From NCBI RefSeq assembly GCF_900172375.1, contig NZ_FWFS01000011.1, forward strand, positions 100,401 to 164,400: a stretch of 64,000 bases of DNA, written 5' to 3'. The notes under the pieces are model-generated. The model was given only the letters and a program-made list of their open reading frames with translations. It searched no databases and was not told the origin of the DNA. The position numbers were made by a program, and so were the translations under genes. The stretch's first letter is position 1, and every line of letters starts with the position of its first letter. Positions 33,173-41,976 of this stretch are shown one piece after another. This DNA is from Aquimixticola soesokkakensis (GTDB lineage Bacteria; Pseudomonadota; Alphaproteobacteria; Rhodobacterales; Rhodobacteraceae).

Positions 33173-34519
33173 TCAGAGCGGCGGTTTTTGCAGGCAGTGA
33201 TCGCTGGCCTGTTCAAAGGCCTGCGCGATCCGGCAAATCCGCGCTTCGCCGCCTTTGGCCCCGATGATTTGCAGCCCCACAGGCAACCCGTCGATCAGCC
33301 CGCAGGGCACGGTGATGGCGGGATGGCCGGAGATGTTGAAGGGGAAGGTGCGCATGGGCGTCCAGACCGCCCCGTCGGCAAACTGCGCAAAGGCGGGCGC
33401 GGGGGTGAGGGTGGTTGCCGTCACGATCGCATCTCGCCCTGCGAGGGCTGCGTCGATGTCTGCACTCAGCAGCTGCGCATGGGCCTGCGCCTTTTCAACG
33501 TCGCGCGCCGTCAGGACCGCGCCGCTGATCAGGTTCAGCCGGGCGTCGCGCCCATAGTCCTGTCCCCGCTTTGCAAGGCGCGCGCCGTGGACCTGCCAGG
33601 CCTCGGCCTGGATCAGCACACAGCCGGCATCTTCGGCTTGGGCGTAGTCGGGCATGTCGACCAGCGAAATTTCCATGTCCAACCGCGACAGAAGACCGAC
33701 CGCGTCATCGAGAAGCGCGAGCAGGGCAGGGTGCGCCGCGGCGTCCTGCAACCAGTCGCGGGCAAAGCCCAGGCGCAGGCCTTTGGGATCATGGCCAAGC
33801 TCACGGCTGGCGGCGGGTGTCCCCGCGCAAGACAGCACATCCAGCACCAGCGCCGCTTCGCGCACCGAGGCGGCGAGCGGGCCGATGGTGTCGAGCGTTT
33901 GCGACAGCGGGAAAACGCCGTCATCGCGAATGCGCCCGCGCGTCGGTTTCAACCCGACGATGCCGCAATAGGCGGCAGGGCTGCGCACCGATCCGCCGGT
34001 GTCGGTCCCGAGGGCAGCGCGCACCAGCCCGCCCGCCACCGCCGCCGCCGAGCCCGACGAGGAGCCGCCGGTGATATGGTCGCGATGCCACGGGTTGCGC
34101 GCGGGCGGGTAGGGTTGATCCCAGGCAGGGCCGGTGAGGGCAAATTCATAGGTCGCGACGCGCAGGATCGGCAAGGCTCCCGCGCGGCGCAGCGCCGCAA
34201 CAGGCGCGCTGTCCTCGCGCAGCAGTGTGGTGGGCATGGCCTTCGAGCCGCAAAGATTGGGCTGGCCCTGCGCGGCGAACATGTCCTTGAGGGCGATGGG
34301 CAGACCGTGAAGCGGGCCGAGATCCACGCCCGCATGCAGCGCTGCATCTGCCGCTTGCGCCTGGTCCAGGGCGTCGGCGGCGATCCATGTGACCGCGTCG
34401 AGGGCGCGGCGGGCGTGGACGCGCTCAAGCGTGGCGGACACCAGTGCAACGCTGGTGGTGTCGCCGTCGCGCAGGGCGCTGGCCTGATCGCATAGGGGGC
34501 GGTCGATCCAGTCAGTCAT
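33173..34519 (-). CDS. Amidase-signature enzyme (AtzE/GatA-like)
   Basis: The 448-residue protein belongs to the amidase signature family with the Ser-Ser-Lys triad: Lys in LPIALKDMF, the cis-Ser in GGSSSGSAAAVAGG, and the nucleophile Ser in TDTGGSVRSPAAYCG. It hydrolyses a C-N bond; the substrate is unknown. The start at 34519 overlaps the stop of a small upstream gene by 8 bp. That small gene resembles AtzG/GatC-type partners, as in the AtzE-AtzG 1-carboxybiuret hydrolase, so the two probably form a complex. The pair is divergent from the NTF2-like gene across a LacI-type operator. Confidence 0.87.
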   Translation of the reverse strand: MTDWIDRPLCDQASALRDGDTTSVALVSATLERVHARRALDAVTWIAADALDQAQAADAALHAGVDLGPLHGLPIALKDMFAAQGQPNLCGSKAMPTTLLREDSAPVAALRRAGALPILRVATYEFALTGPAWDQPYPPARNPWHRDHITGGSSSGSAAAVAGGLVRAALGTDTGGSVRSPAAYCGIVGLKPTRGRIRDDGVFPLSQTLDTIGPLAASVREAALVLDVLSCAGTPAASRELGHDPKGLRLGFARDWLQDAAAHPALLALLDDAVGLLSRLDMEISLVDMPDYAQAEDAGCVLIQAEAWQVHGARLAKRGQDYGRDARLNLISGAVLTARDVEKAQAHAQLLSADIDAALAGRDAIVTATTLTPAPAFAQFADGAVWTPMRTFPFNISGHPAITVPCGLIDGLPVGLQIIGAKGGEARICRIAQAFEQASDHCLQKPPL

Positions 34520-34709
34520 CGCCGCGCGCTTTCGGGTCTGCAAGCCGCGCGGCGCGGGCCTGTAATGCGGTCGCGCTGGCAAGAGCTGCCTCCTGTTCGT
34601 CGCGCGCAAGGGTCACCCCGTGGCGAGCCAAGATGGCCCCAAGCGCCTCGCGGGTCAGGGGCGCTTGGGGCTCTGGGTGCGCCGCGGGCATCGGGGGTTT
34701 TTGGGGCAT
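34512..34709 (-). CDS. Small AtzG/GatC-like (DUF4089-like) partner of the amidase
   Basis: This 65-residue protein begins MPQKPPMPAAHPEPQ and has a predicted helical C-terminal part, LTREALGAILARHGVTLARD followed by an Ala-rich helix. Size, helix pattern and position directly before an amidase match AtzG-type small subunits, which stabilise their amidase partner. ATG 34709 has GGAGACCGCC upstream, a good Shine-Dalgarno spacing. The 8-bp overlap with the amidase start shows translational coupling. Similarity is by length and pattern, not by a strong motif. Confidence 0.65.
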   Translation of the reverse strand: MPQKPPMPAAHPEPQAPLTREALGAILARHGVTLARDEQEAALASATALQARAARLADPKARGDD

Positions 34710-34787
34710 GGCGGTCTCCGGTCGGGGCGCGAAAGTGGTGGGGCACAGGCGTAGAATGACACTGCGCGGATTTCTTTTGCAACACAC

Positions 34788-34803
34788 TTGCATACGTATT
34801 CAA
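34788..34803. promoter_or_regulatory. LacI-type operator in the amidase/NTF2 divergent region
   Basis: TTGCATACGTATTCAA has one mismatch from a perfect 16-bp palindrome with ATACGTAT at its centre. It lies 50 bp before the NTF2-like start and 78 bp before the small amidase-partner start, so one site could control both directions. The regulator is probably the LacI protein encoded at 36111-37127. Confidence 0.62.
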
Positions 34804-34853
34804 CATAGGCCACAACTCTTGGCAAGAGGCAAGCGACCCCCAAAGGAGACCCC

Positions 34854-36050
34854 ATGGCGACCCCCACCGATAAACCCACCGATAAATCCGCAGACCCCAA
34901 ATCTGGCGATAGCCGACCCGCCAAAGCCGCGCAGAGCCACGCGGGCGAGGTCTTGCAATGCGAGCGGCTCGATTTCACCGATCTGGTGCCTCAAAACCGC
35001 CCGCGCGCCCAGTCGATGGCGGGGTTTGACGACTGCTACACCGATATTGTCGACTATATCATCCGCTGCACCCACAAGATTTGGGACGAGCGCGATGTGG
35101 GGCTGATTTACACCCATTACACCCATAATTGCGTGCTCTATGGGACGATGGGCACCATGTATAACCGCGAGGATGTGGTGCGCGACACGCTGCAACGTCT
35201 GGTGTCCCTACCCGAGCGGCGCGGCATGGCCACGCAGGTGGTCTGGAGCGGCAACGACGTTGACGGGTTCTACACCTCGCATCTGGTGACCGGATCGGGG
35301 CGCCACAGCCAGAACGGGCATTACGGACCCGCCACGGGGCGGGCTTTTGTGTCGCGCACCGTCGCCGATTGCATGGTCTTCGAGAACAAGATCTACCGCG
35401 AATGGGTGGTGGCCGACCAGATGGCAATCATCCGCCAGCTTGGACTTGATCCGCAGGCCTATGCCGAAAAACTGGCGAAAGCGAAGCTGTCTCAGGGCCT
35501 GACGAGCCTTGATATCGGGGAAAATGGCCTGATGATGGGGCAATATCCCCCCTCCGAGCTGCCGCTTGATACCTCGATTGCCGCGAGCGATCTGGAACGC
35601 AAGACCCTAGAATGGCTGCACGCCGCCTATAACCGCAAGATGTTTGGCGTGCTGCGCGATGTCTATGCGCCGACGGTGATGTACCACGGCCCGCTGATGA
35701 AGGAACTCTACGGCATCACCGCCGTCAGCCACCAGATGATCGGCTTGATCGGCGCGATTCCCGATGCGGTTTTCATGCCCCAGCACGTCTGTTCGGTGGA
35801 CTGCGTCGAGGGCGGCACGAAGGTCGCCGTGCGCTGGGTGATGGAGGGGCATCATCTGGGCTTTGGCGGTCTGGAAAGCCTGGGCGATCCGACCGGAAAA
35901 CGTATCCAGGTCATGGGCATGTCGCATTTCCACTACAAGGACGGGCGCATCGTTGACGACTGGACTGTTTACGATGAACTGTCCATGTTGGTGCAGGTGA
36001 AACTGGCACAGCTTGCAGATCGCCCCGCCGTGTCCGATATCGCCCTCTAA
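34854..36050 (+). CDS. Protein with two NTF2/SnoaL-like domains
   Basis: The 398-residue protein has two cone-shaped NTF2-like domains. The first spans about residues 55-190 (DDCYTDIVDYIIRCTHKIW, YTHNCVLYGTMG, VFENKIYREWVV); the second about 245-380 (LHAAYNRKMFGVLRDVYAPT, VMYHGPLMKELYGITAVSHQ, FHYKDGRIVDDWTVYDEL). Such ester-cyclase/SnoaL-like proteins act as hydratases, isomerases, lyases or binding proteins on small ligands. The N-terminus is hydrophilic and there is no signal peptide. Its regulator follows 60 nt downstream and the amidase is divergent. The reaction is unknown. Confidence 0.78.
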   Translation: MATPTDKPTDKSADPKSGDSRPAKAAQSHAGEVLQCERLDFTDLVPQNRPRAQSMAGFDDCYTDIVDYIIRCTHKIWDERDVGLIYTHYTHNCVLYGTMGTMYNREDVVRDTLQRLVSLPERRGMATQVVWSGNDVDGFYTSHLVTGSGRHSQNGHYGPATGRAFVSRTVADCMVFENKIYREWVVADQMAIIRQLGLDPQAYAEKLAKAKLSQGLTSLDIGENGLMMGQYPPSELPLDTSIAASDLERKTLEWLHAAYNRKMFGVLRDVYAPTVMYHGPLMKELYGITAVSHQMIGLIGAIPDAVFMPQHVCSVDCVEGGTKVAVRWVMEGHHLGFGGLESLGDPTGKRIQVMGMSHFHYKDGRIVDDWTVYDELSMLVQVKLAQLADRPAVSDIAL

Positions 36051-36065
36051 GTCAGCGGCCCGTGT

Positions 36066-36098
36066 CCTTTTGGGGCGGGGCTGCCCCAACCCAAAAGG
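36066..36098 (+). other. Hairpin covering the ribosome-binding site of the LacI gene
   Basis: CCTTTTGGG (36066-36074) pairs with CCCAAAAGG (36090-36098), and an inner GGGG/CCCC pairing strengthens the loop. The right arm contains the start of AAGGAG (36095-36100), upstream of ATG 36111. The structure could attenuate read-through from the NTF2-like gene and limit translation of the regulator. Confidence 0.55.
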
Positions 36099-36110
36099 AG
36101 ATGCGCGGGG

Positions 36111-37127
36111 ATGAGCGACAAACCGGTCACATCCGTTGATGTTGCGCGCAAGGCAGGCGTCAGCCAATCCGCCGTGTCGCGCTATTTCACCCCCGGAGCC
36201 TCGGTCTCGGCCAAAATGGCCGAGCGCATCCGCATCGCCGCCGGGGAGCTGGGCTATCGCCCCAACATCCTTGCGCGCTCGTTGATCACGGGCAAAAGCC
36301 GGATCATCGGGCTGGTGGTGCATTATTTCGAAAACCAGCTGTATCCCGACCTTGTTGAACGACTCTCGATCGCCTTGCAAGACGAGGGCTATCACGTGCT
36401 GTTGTTCATGGCGCAGCGCACCGTGGGCGATGTCGAGGATGTGGTGCAACGCATTCTCGATTACCGCGTCGATGCGCTGGTTCTGGTGTCTGTGTCGCTG
36501 TCGTCCGTGTTGACCGAGCGCTGCGTGGGGCTGTCGATTCCGGTGATGCTGGTGAATCGCGACCAGCCCGACAGCGGGTTGCGGTCGGTCACAAGTGACA
36601 ACCACACCGGCGGGCGGATGGCGGCGCAGGCCTTGCTGGAGGGCGCGCCCAAACGCATCGCCCTGTTGCGCGGGTTTGCCAATGCCTCGACCGATCGCGA
36701 CCGCGTGGCGGGCTTTGAAGAGGCCCTCTCGCAAGCGGGTGCCCAGATCGCGCTGAGCGCGGCGGGGGACTATCACTACGACACGGCCCGCGCGGCGGCT
36801 TTGCGGTTGTTTGACCGTCCCGATCCGCCCGATGCGCTGTTTGTGCCCGATGATCACATGGCCTTTGCCGCGCTGGATGTCATCCGCAGCGCCTGCCGGT
36901 TGCGCGTCCCCGAGGATGTCGCCGTGGTGGGGTTTGACGATGTGACCGCCGCCGCCTGGCCAAGCTTCAACCTCACCACTGTGCGACAGGATCGCGGCGC
37001 GATGGTGACGCGGGCCGTGGCCGCGCTTATGGCGGCCTTGGGGCAGGGGGAAGAGGGGCCGCGCAAGGTTCTGCTGCCCGTCACTTTGGTGCGGCGCGCG
37101 ACGACGCATCCGCCCGCGCAAAGCTGA
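36111..37127 (+). CDS. LacI-family transcriptional regulator of the HisD/amidase/NTF2 module
   Basis: The 338-residue protein has a LacI HTH at residues 7-26 (TSVDVARKAGVSQSAVSRYF) and a sugar-binding-type effector domain. Its recognition helix VSQSAVSR differs by one residue from that of the LacI gene at 44569, which matches the shared operator type found before both gene sets. It probably represses the HisD-like, amidase and NTF2-like genes until an effector appears. Its 3' end overlaps the convergent MFS gene by 47 bp. Confidence 0.86.
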   Translation: MSDKPVTSVDVARKAGVSQSAVSRYFTPGASVSAKMAERIRIAAGELGYRPNILARSLITGKSRIIGLVVHYFENQLYPDLVERLSIALQDEGYHVLLFMAQRTVGDVEDVVQRILDYRVDALVLVSVSLSSVLTERCVGLSIPVMLVNRDQPDSGLRSVTSDNHTGGRMAAQALLEGAPKRIALLRGFANASTDRDRVAGFEEALSQAGAQIALSAAGDYHYDTARAAALRLFDRPDPPDALFVPDDHMAFAALDVIRSACRLRVPEDVAVVGFDDVTAAAWPSFNLTTVRQDRGAMVTRAVAALMAALGQGEEGPRKVLLPVTLVRRATTHPPAQS

Positions 37128-38283
37128 ACCGCACCCCCGCCAGCACCACCATGACCGCGCCTGCCGCCGCCACAACGCCCCATCCGTGCGCGGCGTAGAT
37201 CCACGTGCCCACAGCAGAGCCAAGCGCGCCCGCGGCGGTGAAACTGGCCATATAGACCCCGTTCAGCCGCGCCCGCCCGCCGCTTGCAAGGCCAAAGATC
37301 GTGCGCTGTCCGATGACAAAGCTCATGGTGACGGCGAGGTCGAGCAGGAGGGCAGAAAGGACCAGCACCACAGTACCCGTGCCCGTGCCCGCAGGCGCGA
37401 TGCCTGCCAGAACAAAGGCCAGCGTGCCTGCGGCCAATGCGCCTGCGGTGCCTGCGCGCGCGTGTCCGTGATCGGCCAGCGTGCCCGCAATCGGCGCGAC
37501 AACCGCGCTCATGGCGCCTGCAAGGGCAAAAAGGCCGATCTGGGCGTGACTCCAGCCCCAAGCGGGCCCGGCGAGCCAGAGCGGGATGGTGGTCCAGAAT
37601 AGCGAAAACCCTGAAAACAGTGCCATTTGGTAGAGGATGCGCTGGCGCAGGAGCGGCATGGAGGCGAGCGCTCTGGCCATCGCGGGCAGCATGGCGGTGC
37701 TGGCGTCCTGTGCGGGCGGGCGGCGGGCGGGCAGGCGGTGGAACAGCGTTGCCAGCAGCGCGCCCATCAGTGCGGCGCTGATCCAGAACATCGCGCGCCA
37801 GCCCAGGCTTGCGGCCACAAAGCCCGACACGGGGCGCGCGAGCATGATGCCGACCATCAATCCGGTGGTGACCGTGCCCACGGTGCGCCCGCTGCGCGCG
37901 CTTGAGGCCAGATGGGTGGCATAGGGCACAAGCACTTGCACGCAGACCGAGCCAAGCCCGATGGCAAGGCTTGCCACGAAAAACACGGCGGCGGTCTGGG
38001 TGAGCGCCGCAAGGCAAAGCGCCCCCCCCGCCAGCGTGACCAGCCCCAGGATCAGCGCGCGGTTTTCCAGCCGGTCCGCCAGCGGCACGACCAGCAGCAG
38101 GCCCAGACCGTAGCCGATCTGGGTGAGGGTGACGACCAGCCCCGCCGCGCGTTCGGAGAGGTGCAAGTCGCTTGCAATCGTGCCTGCAAGGGGTTGGGCA
38201 TAGTAGACATTCGCCGCCAGCAACCCGCAGGCCACCGAGAGCAACACCATCAGTCCCGGGCGGGCGGGCGTGCCGGGCGTCAT
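37081..38283 (-). CDS. MFS transporter, YnfM-like family
   Basis: The 400-residue protein has about 12 hydrophobic helices. The N-terminal block AANVYYAQPLAGTIASDL and the loop ADRLENR between helices 2 and 3 are typical of the YnfM-like group of major facilitators, which includes drug and sugar exporters. It overlaps the GH13 gene by 4 bp, so it is co-transcribed with the alpha-glucoside operon. Sugar or metabolite efflux is possible; the substrate is unknown. Its end runs 47 bp into the convergent LacI gene. Confidence 0.85.
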   Translation of the reverse strand: MTPGTPARPGLMVLLSVACGLLAANVYYAQPLAGTIASDLHLSERAAGLVVTLTQIGYGLGLLLVVPLADRLENRALILGLVTLAGGALCLAALTQTAAVFFVASLAIGLGSVCVQVLVPYATHLASSARSGRTVGTVTTGLMVGIMLARPVSGFVAASLGWRAMFWISAALMGALLATLFHRLPARRPPAQDASTAMLPAMARALASMPLLRQRILYQMALFSGFSLFWTTIPLWLAGPAWGWSHAQIGLFALAGAMSAVVAPIAGTLADHGHARAGTAGALAAGTLAFVLAGIAPAGTGTGTVVLVLSALLLDLAVTMSFVIGQRTIFGLASGGRARLNGVYMASFTAAGALGSAVGTWIYAAHGWGVVAAAGAVMVVLAGVRFSFARADASSRAAPK

Positions 38284-39983
38284 GTCGCCCCCCAGGCGCA
38301 GACCAGTGCGCTCCAGCCTGCCAGTTGGACGCGCCCCCCGGTCAGGGTCGCGCCAGAGCTGTGCAGCACTTTGGGGTCTGTCAGCGCGCGCGGCAGATCA
38401 AAGACCTGCGCGGCGCGGCTGAAATTCAGCACCACCGCCACACCCCGGTCCCCCAGCGCGCGGCTGTAGGCGAAGATGGCGCGATGCGCGGGCGCAAGGT
38501 CGGTGTAATCGCCATAGACCAGCGCAGGCTGGCGTTTGCGCAGGGCGATCAGGGCCTTGGTTGCATGCCAGATGCTATCGGGGTCGGCCAGCGCGGCTTG
38601 GGCGTTCACCGTGTGATGGTTGGGGTTCACGGCAAGCCACGGCGTTGCGCTGGTGAACCCGCCCTGTGGGCCATCGTCCCACTGCATCGGCGTGCGGGTG
38701 TGGTCGCGGCTGGTGCGGTTGAGACGCGCAACGAATGCGGCCTCATCCGCCGTGCCATCGGCCAGCGCGCGCGCCCAGGCGTTGCGCACGGCGATGTCTT
38801 CGAATTGCGCGACGCGGGTGAAGGGGAAATTGGTCATGCCAAATTCGTCGCCCTGATACAGAAACGGCGTGCCTTTCTGGGTAAGCAGCAGCGCGTTCAG
38901 AACCTTGGCCGAGGCCACGCGCCAGTCGGGGTGATCGTCGCCGTAGCGGCTGACGGGGCGGGTGCAGTCGTGGTTGGCCAGATAGACGGTGGTCCAGCCG
39001 TGCCCATCCATGCTGGCGGCCTGACGGGCGAAAATGTCTTTGAATTCCGGCAGGGTCCAATCGCGCGGCTGTCCTTGCGCATCGCGGTCGAATTCCACCA
39101 CATCGAATTGGAAAATCATGTCCAGCTCGCCGCGCCGCTCGTCCACGACACGCCGCATTTGCGCCTGATCCAGACCGTTGCCTTCGCCCACGGTGGTGCA
39201 GTCATACTGCGACAAGACCTCGCGGCGCATCTCTTGCAAATAGTCGTGCAGCTTGGGCCCTTCGGCATAGTGGCGCTGGGGTTTGACCCCCGCGGGCAGG
39301 TCGGGCAGCGCGGGATCTTTGGAAATGAAGGGGATCACATCCATGCGAAACCCGTCGACACCCTTGTCGAGCCAAAAGCGCATGATGTCGTAGACCTCTG
39401 CGCGCAAATCGGGGTTGTCCCAGTTCAGATCGGGCTGTTTTTGCGCAAAAAGATGCAGGTAATATTGCCCCGACTCCGCATCGAAGGTCCAAGCGGGGCC
39501 GGAAAAGAAATTCGGCCAGTTGTTGGGCGGGCCCCCTTGGGGGGCGGGATCGCGCCAGATGTAATAGTCGCGGGTTTCGCTGTCGCGGCCCTGCCGCGCT
39601 TGGGCAAACCACGCGTGTTCGTCGCTGGAATGGTTCACCACCAGATCGACGATCAGCCGCATACCGCGCGCTTTCAGCCCCGCGAGAAGCGCGTCGAAAT
39701 CGGCCATTGTGCCAAAGGCGCGGGCCACTTTGCGGTAGTCGCGGATGTCATAGCCGTTGTCGGCATCGGGGCTGTCGTAATGTGGCGACAGCCAGATGAG
39801 GTCCACGCCAAGATCGGCCAGATAGTCGAGTTTGGCGAGAATGCCGGCCAGATCGCCAACACCATCCCCGTCGCTGTCGAGAAAACTGCGCGGATAAATC
39901 TGGTAGGCGACGGCGTCTTTCCACCAGATTTTGCGCATGCCGTTGATCCGCTCGGGGGCGGCAGGGGTCGTTTGCTGTGTCAT
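38280..39983 (-). CDS. aglA: Alpha-glucosidase, glycoside hydrolase family 13
   Basis: The 567-residue cytoplasmic enzyme has the GH13 catalytic TIM barrel. The nucleophile is Asp215 in GFRMDVI, the acid/base is Glu268 in TVGEGN, and the transition-state Asp339 is in LANHDCTRP; region I is DLVVNHSSDEH. It resembles oligo-1,6-glucosidases and rhizobial AglA, which hydrolyse imported alpha-glucosides such as sucrose, maltose or trehalose. It follows the aglEFGK transporter genes on the same strand, which supports this. ATG 39983 has no strong Shine-Dalgarno sequence, so coupling or an alternative start is possible. Confidence 0.9.
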   Translation of the reverse strand: MTQQTTPAAPERINGMRKIWWKDAVAYQIYPRSFLDSDGDGVGDLAGILAKLDYLADLGVDLIWLSPHYDSPDADNGYDIRDYRKVARAFGTMADFDALLAGLKARGMRLIVDLVVNHSSDEHAWFAQARQGRDSETRDYYIWRDPAPQGGPPNNWPNFFSGPAWTFDAESGQYYLHLFAQKQPDLNWDNPDLRAEVYDIMRFWLDKGVDGFRMDVIPFISKDPALPDLPAGVKPQRHYAEGPKLHDYLQEMRREVLSQYDCTTVGEGNGLDQAQMRRVVDERRGELDMIFQFDVVEFDRDAQGQPRDWTLPEFKDIFARQAASMDGHGWTTVYLANHDCTRPVSRYGDDHPDWRVASAKVLNALLLTQKGTPFLYQGDEFGMTNFPFTRVAQFEDIAVRNAWARALADGTADEAAFVARLNRTSRDHTRTPMQWDDGPQGGFTSATPWLAVNPNHHTVNAQAALADPDSIWHATKALIALRKRQPALVYGDYTDLAPAHRAIFAYSRALGDRGVAVVLNFSRAAQVFDLPRALTDPKVLHSSGATLTGGRVQLAGWSALVCAWGAT

Positions 39984-40009
39984 GGGGGGTCCGTTTGGGC
40001 GGGCAGTGT

Positions 40010-41077
40010 TTATGCGGGGATCAACAGCGGCTCGATCCGCTGTCCGGTGGTGCCATCGAAAATATGGCTGACCTTTGCGGTGACGGCGGCGCGCACCACG
40101 TCACCGATGGCCAGACTGGCGGCCTTGTCGGCTTTGAGGGAAATCAGATCGTCCTTGGCGCGGATGGCAAACATCGTGCTGTCGCCAAGCCGCTCCACCG
40201 AATAGACGGGCGCGGCCAGGTTGCCGCCTTCGCTGACCACGGCGACATCTTCGGCGCGAAACCCCAGCGTCACGGGGCCGCTGTGGCGGTGGGGCAAGCC
40301 GCTGACGGTCAGCACGGGGGAGGTGAAGGTGCCCGCCTCCAGATGCCCCTCGATCAGGTTCATCGCCGGCGCGCCGATGAAGCTTGCGACAAAGGTATTT
40401 GCGGGCTTGTTGTAGATGTCCATCGGCGGCGCGATCTGTTGGGCGATGCCGTTTTTCATCACCACCACGCGGTCGGCAAGGGTCATGGCCTCGACCTGAT
40501 CATGGGTGACGTAGACGGTGGTGGTTTTCAATTCGTGGTGCAGGTTGGCGATCTGCGCACGGGTGGAGACGCGCAGTTTGGCGTCCAGATTTGACAGCGG
40601 CTCATCCATCAGAAAGGCATTTGGCGCACGCACGATGGCGCGCGCCAGCGCGACCCGCTGGCGTTGCCCGCCCGACAGCGCGGCAGGGCGGCGGTCGAGG
40701 AACTGCGTCAGTTCCACCATTTCGGCGGCGCGCAGTACGCGTTCCTTATGCTCGCTGGCGGGGACTTTGCGGATGCGCAGCGGAAAGCGGATGTTTTCGT
40801 AGACCGACATGGTCGGGTAGAGACCGTAGCTTTGGAACACCATTGAAATGTCGCGGTCTTTGGGCTCGAGGTTGTTGACCATCCGCTCCCCCAGCCAGAT
40901 TTCGCCCGAACTGACCTCTTCCAGCCCTGCGATCATGCGCATCGTGGTGGATTTGCCGCAGCCAGAGGGGCCGAGCAGCACCAGAAATTCGCGGTCCGCA
41001 ATGTCGAGGTTGAGGTTGTCGACCCCGATAAAATCGTTCCAGCGGCGGGTGATGCCTTTGAGTTTGATGTCGGCCAT
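40010..41077 (-). CDS. aglK: Alpha-glucoside ABC transporter ATP-binding protein
   Basis: The 355-residue MalK/UgpC-type ATPase has Walker A GPSGCGKST, signature LSGGQRQRVALARA, Walker B FLMDEPLSNLD, switch His in VTHDQVEAM, and a C-terminal OB-fold regulatory domain (VTLGFRAEDVAVV). It energises uptake through the AglF-AglG pore. AAAGGATAAACCG precedes the ATG, and the gene is 4 nt after aglG. The C-terminal domain may allow regulation by binding partners, as in MalK. Confidence 0.9.
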   Translation of the reverse strand: MADIKLKGITRRWNDFIGVDNLNLDIADREFLVLLGPSGCGKSTTMRMIAGLEEVSSGEIWLGERMVNNLEPKDRDISMVFQSYGLYPTMSVYENIRFPLRIRKVPASEHKERVLRAAEMVELTQFLDRRPAALSGGQRQRVALARAIVRAPNAFLMDEPLSNLDAKLRVSTRAQIANLHHELKTTTVYVTHDQVEAMTLADRVVVMKNGIAQQIAPPMDIYNKPANTFVASFIGAPAMNLIEGHLEAGTFTSPVLTVSGLPHRHSGPVTLGFRAEDVAVVSEGGNLAAPVYSVERLGDSTMFAIRAKDDLISLKADKAASLAIGDVVRAAVTAKVSHIFDGTTGQRIEPLLIPA

Positions 41078-41081
41078 CGGT

Positions 41082-41963
41082 TTATCCTTTCACGGCGCCG
41101 GCGGTGAGGCCGCCCACGATTTGGCGTTGGAAGAACATGACAAGAATGAAAAGCGGCACGGTGGCCGAGACCACGGAGGACACGGCAAACATCACGTTGC
41201 CTTCGCTTTCGATCGAGCCAAGGAAGGAAGCGATCTTGGGGATCATGGTTTGGTTTTCCTGCCGCAACAGCATCGCCGTCACCGCAAAGTCGTTGTAGGC
41301 GAGCAGAAAGCTGAACAGCCCTGTGGTGATGATGCCGGGCCACATGACTGGCACGATCACTTCGCGAAAGGCCTGAAAACGGGTGCAGCCGTCGACCATG
41401 GCTGATTCATCGAGGTCTTTGGGGATCGAGAGGAAAAAGCTGTGCAACATCCACAGCGTGAAGGGCTGGTTGATGGCGACAAGCACGATGATCGCGGTCG
41501 GCAGCGTGCCCCAGATGTTGAGCTGGAAGAAGGGCACAAGGTAGCCCGACACCAGCGTGATATGGGGCATGGCGCGAAATACCAGCGCGAGGATGAGAAT
41601 CCAGAAGGCGTAGCGATAGCCCGAGCGGGCCAGCGCGTAGCCGCCCAGCGTGCCAAGCACGAGGCTCAGCACCGTGACCACCACCGTGACCAACATCGTG
41701 TTCAGCCCTGCGCGCCAGAAGTCGTTCAAAATCCACGCGCCTTTGTAGCCGTCCATCGTAAAGGCGTCGCCGGTCTGGCGGATGGTGTTGACGCCGCTCA
41801 GGGCGTTGCTCCAGTCGGCACGGCTGAAAAAATCCGCCTCGACCTTGAAGGAACCCCATGTGGTCCACAGGAAGGGAAAGCCTGCAACCACCATCCAGAA
41901 CAGCACGAAAGCGGTGGCGATGAGGGTCAGCGTGTAGTTGGGGCGGGCGGGGGAAGATGTCAT
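41082..41963 (-). CDS. aglG: Alpha-glucoside ABC transporter permease 2
   Basis: The 293-residue permease has six helices and the EAA loop DESAMVDGCTRFQAFREVIVP between helices 4 and 5, the ATPase contact. It is the MalG-type partner of AglF. The N-terminal region up to the first helix is followed by a large periplasmic loop. AAAGGAGGCCGCGTC precedes the ATG. The gene lies 13 nt after aglF, and the ATPase follows 4 nt later. Confidence 0.88.
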   Translation of the reverse strand: MTSSPARPNYTLTLIATAFVLFWMVVAGFPFLWTTWGSFKVEADFFSRADWSNALSGVNTIRQTGDAFTMDGYKGAWILNDFWRAGLNTMLVTVVVTVLSLVLGTLGGYALARSGYRYAFWILILALVFRAMPHITLVSGYLVPFFQLNIWGTLPTAIIVLVAINQPFTLWMLHSFFLSIPKDLDESAMVDGCTRFQAFREVIVPVMWPGIITTGLFSFLLAYNDFAVTAMLLRQENQTMIPKIASFLGSIESEGNVMFAVSSVVSATVPLFILVMFFQRQIVGGLTAGAVKG

Positions 41964-41976
41964 GACGCGGCCTCCT

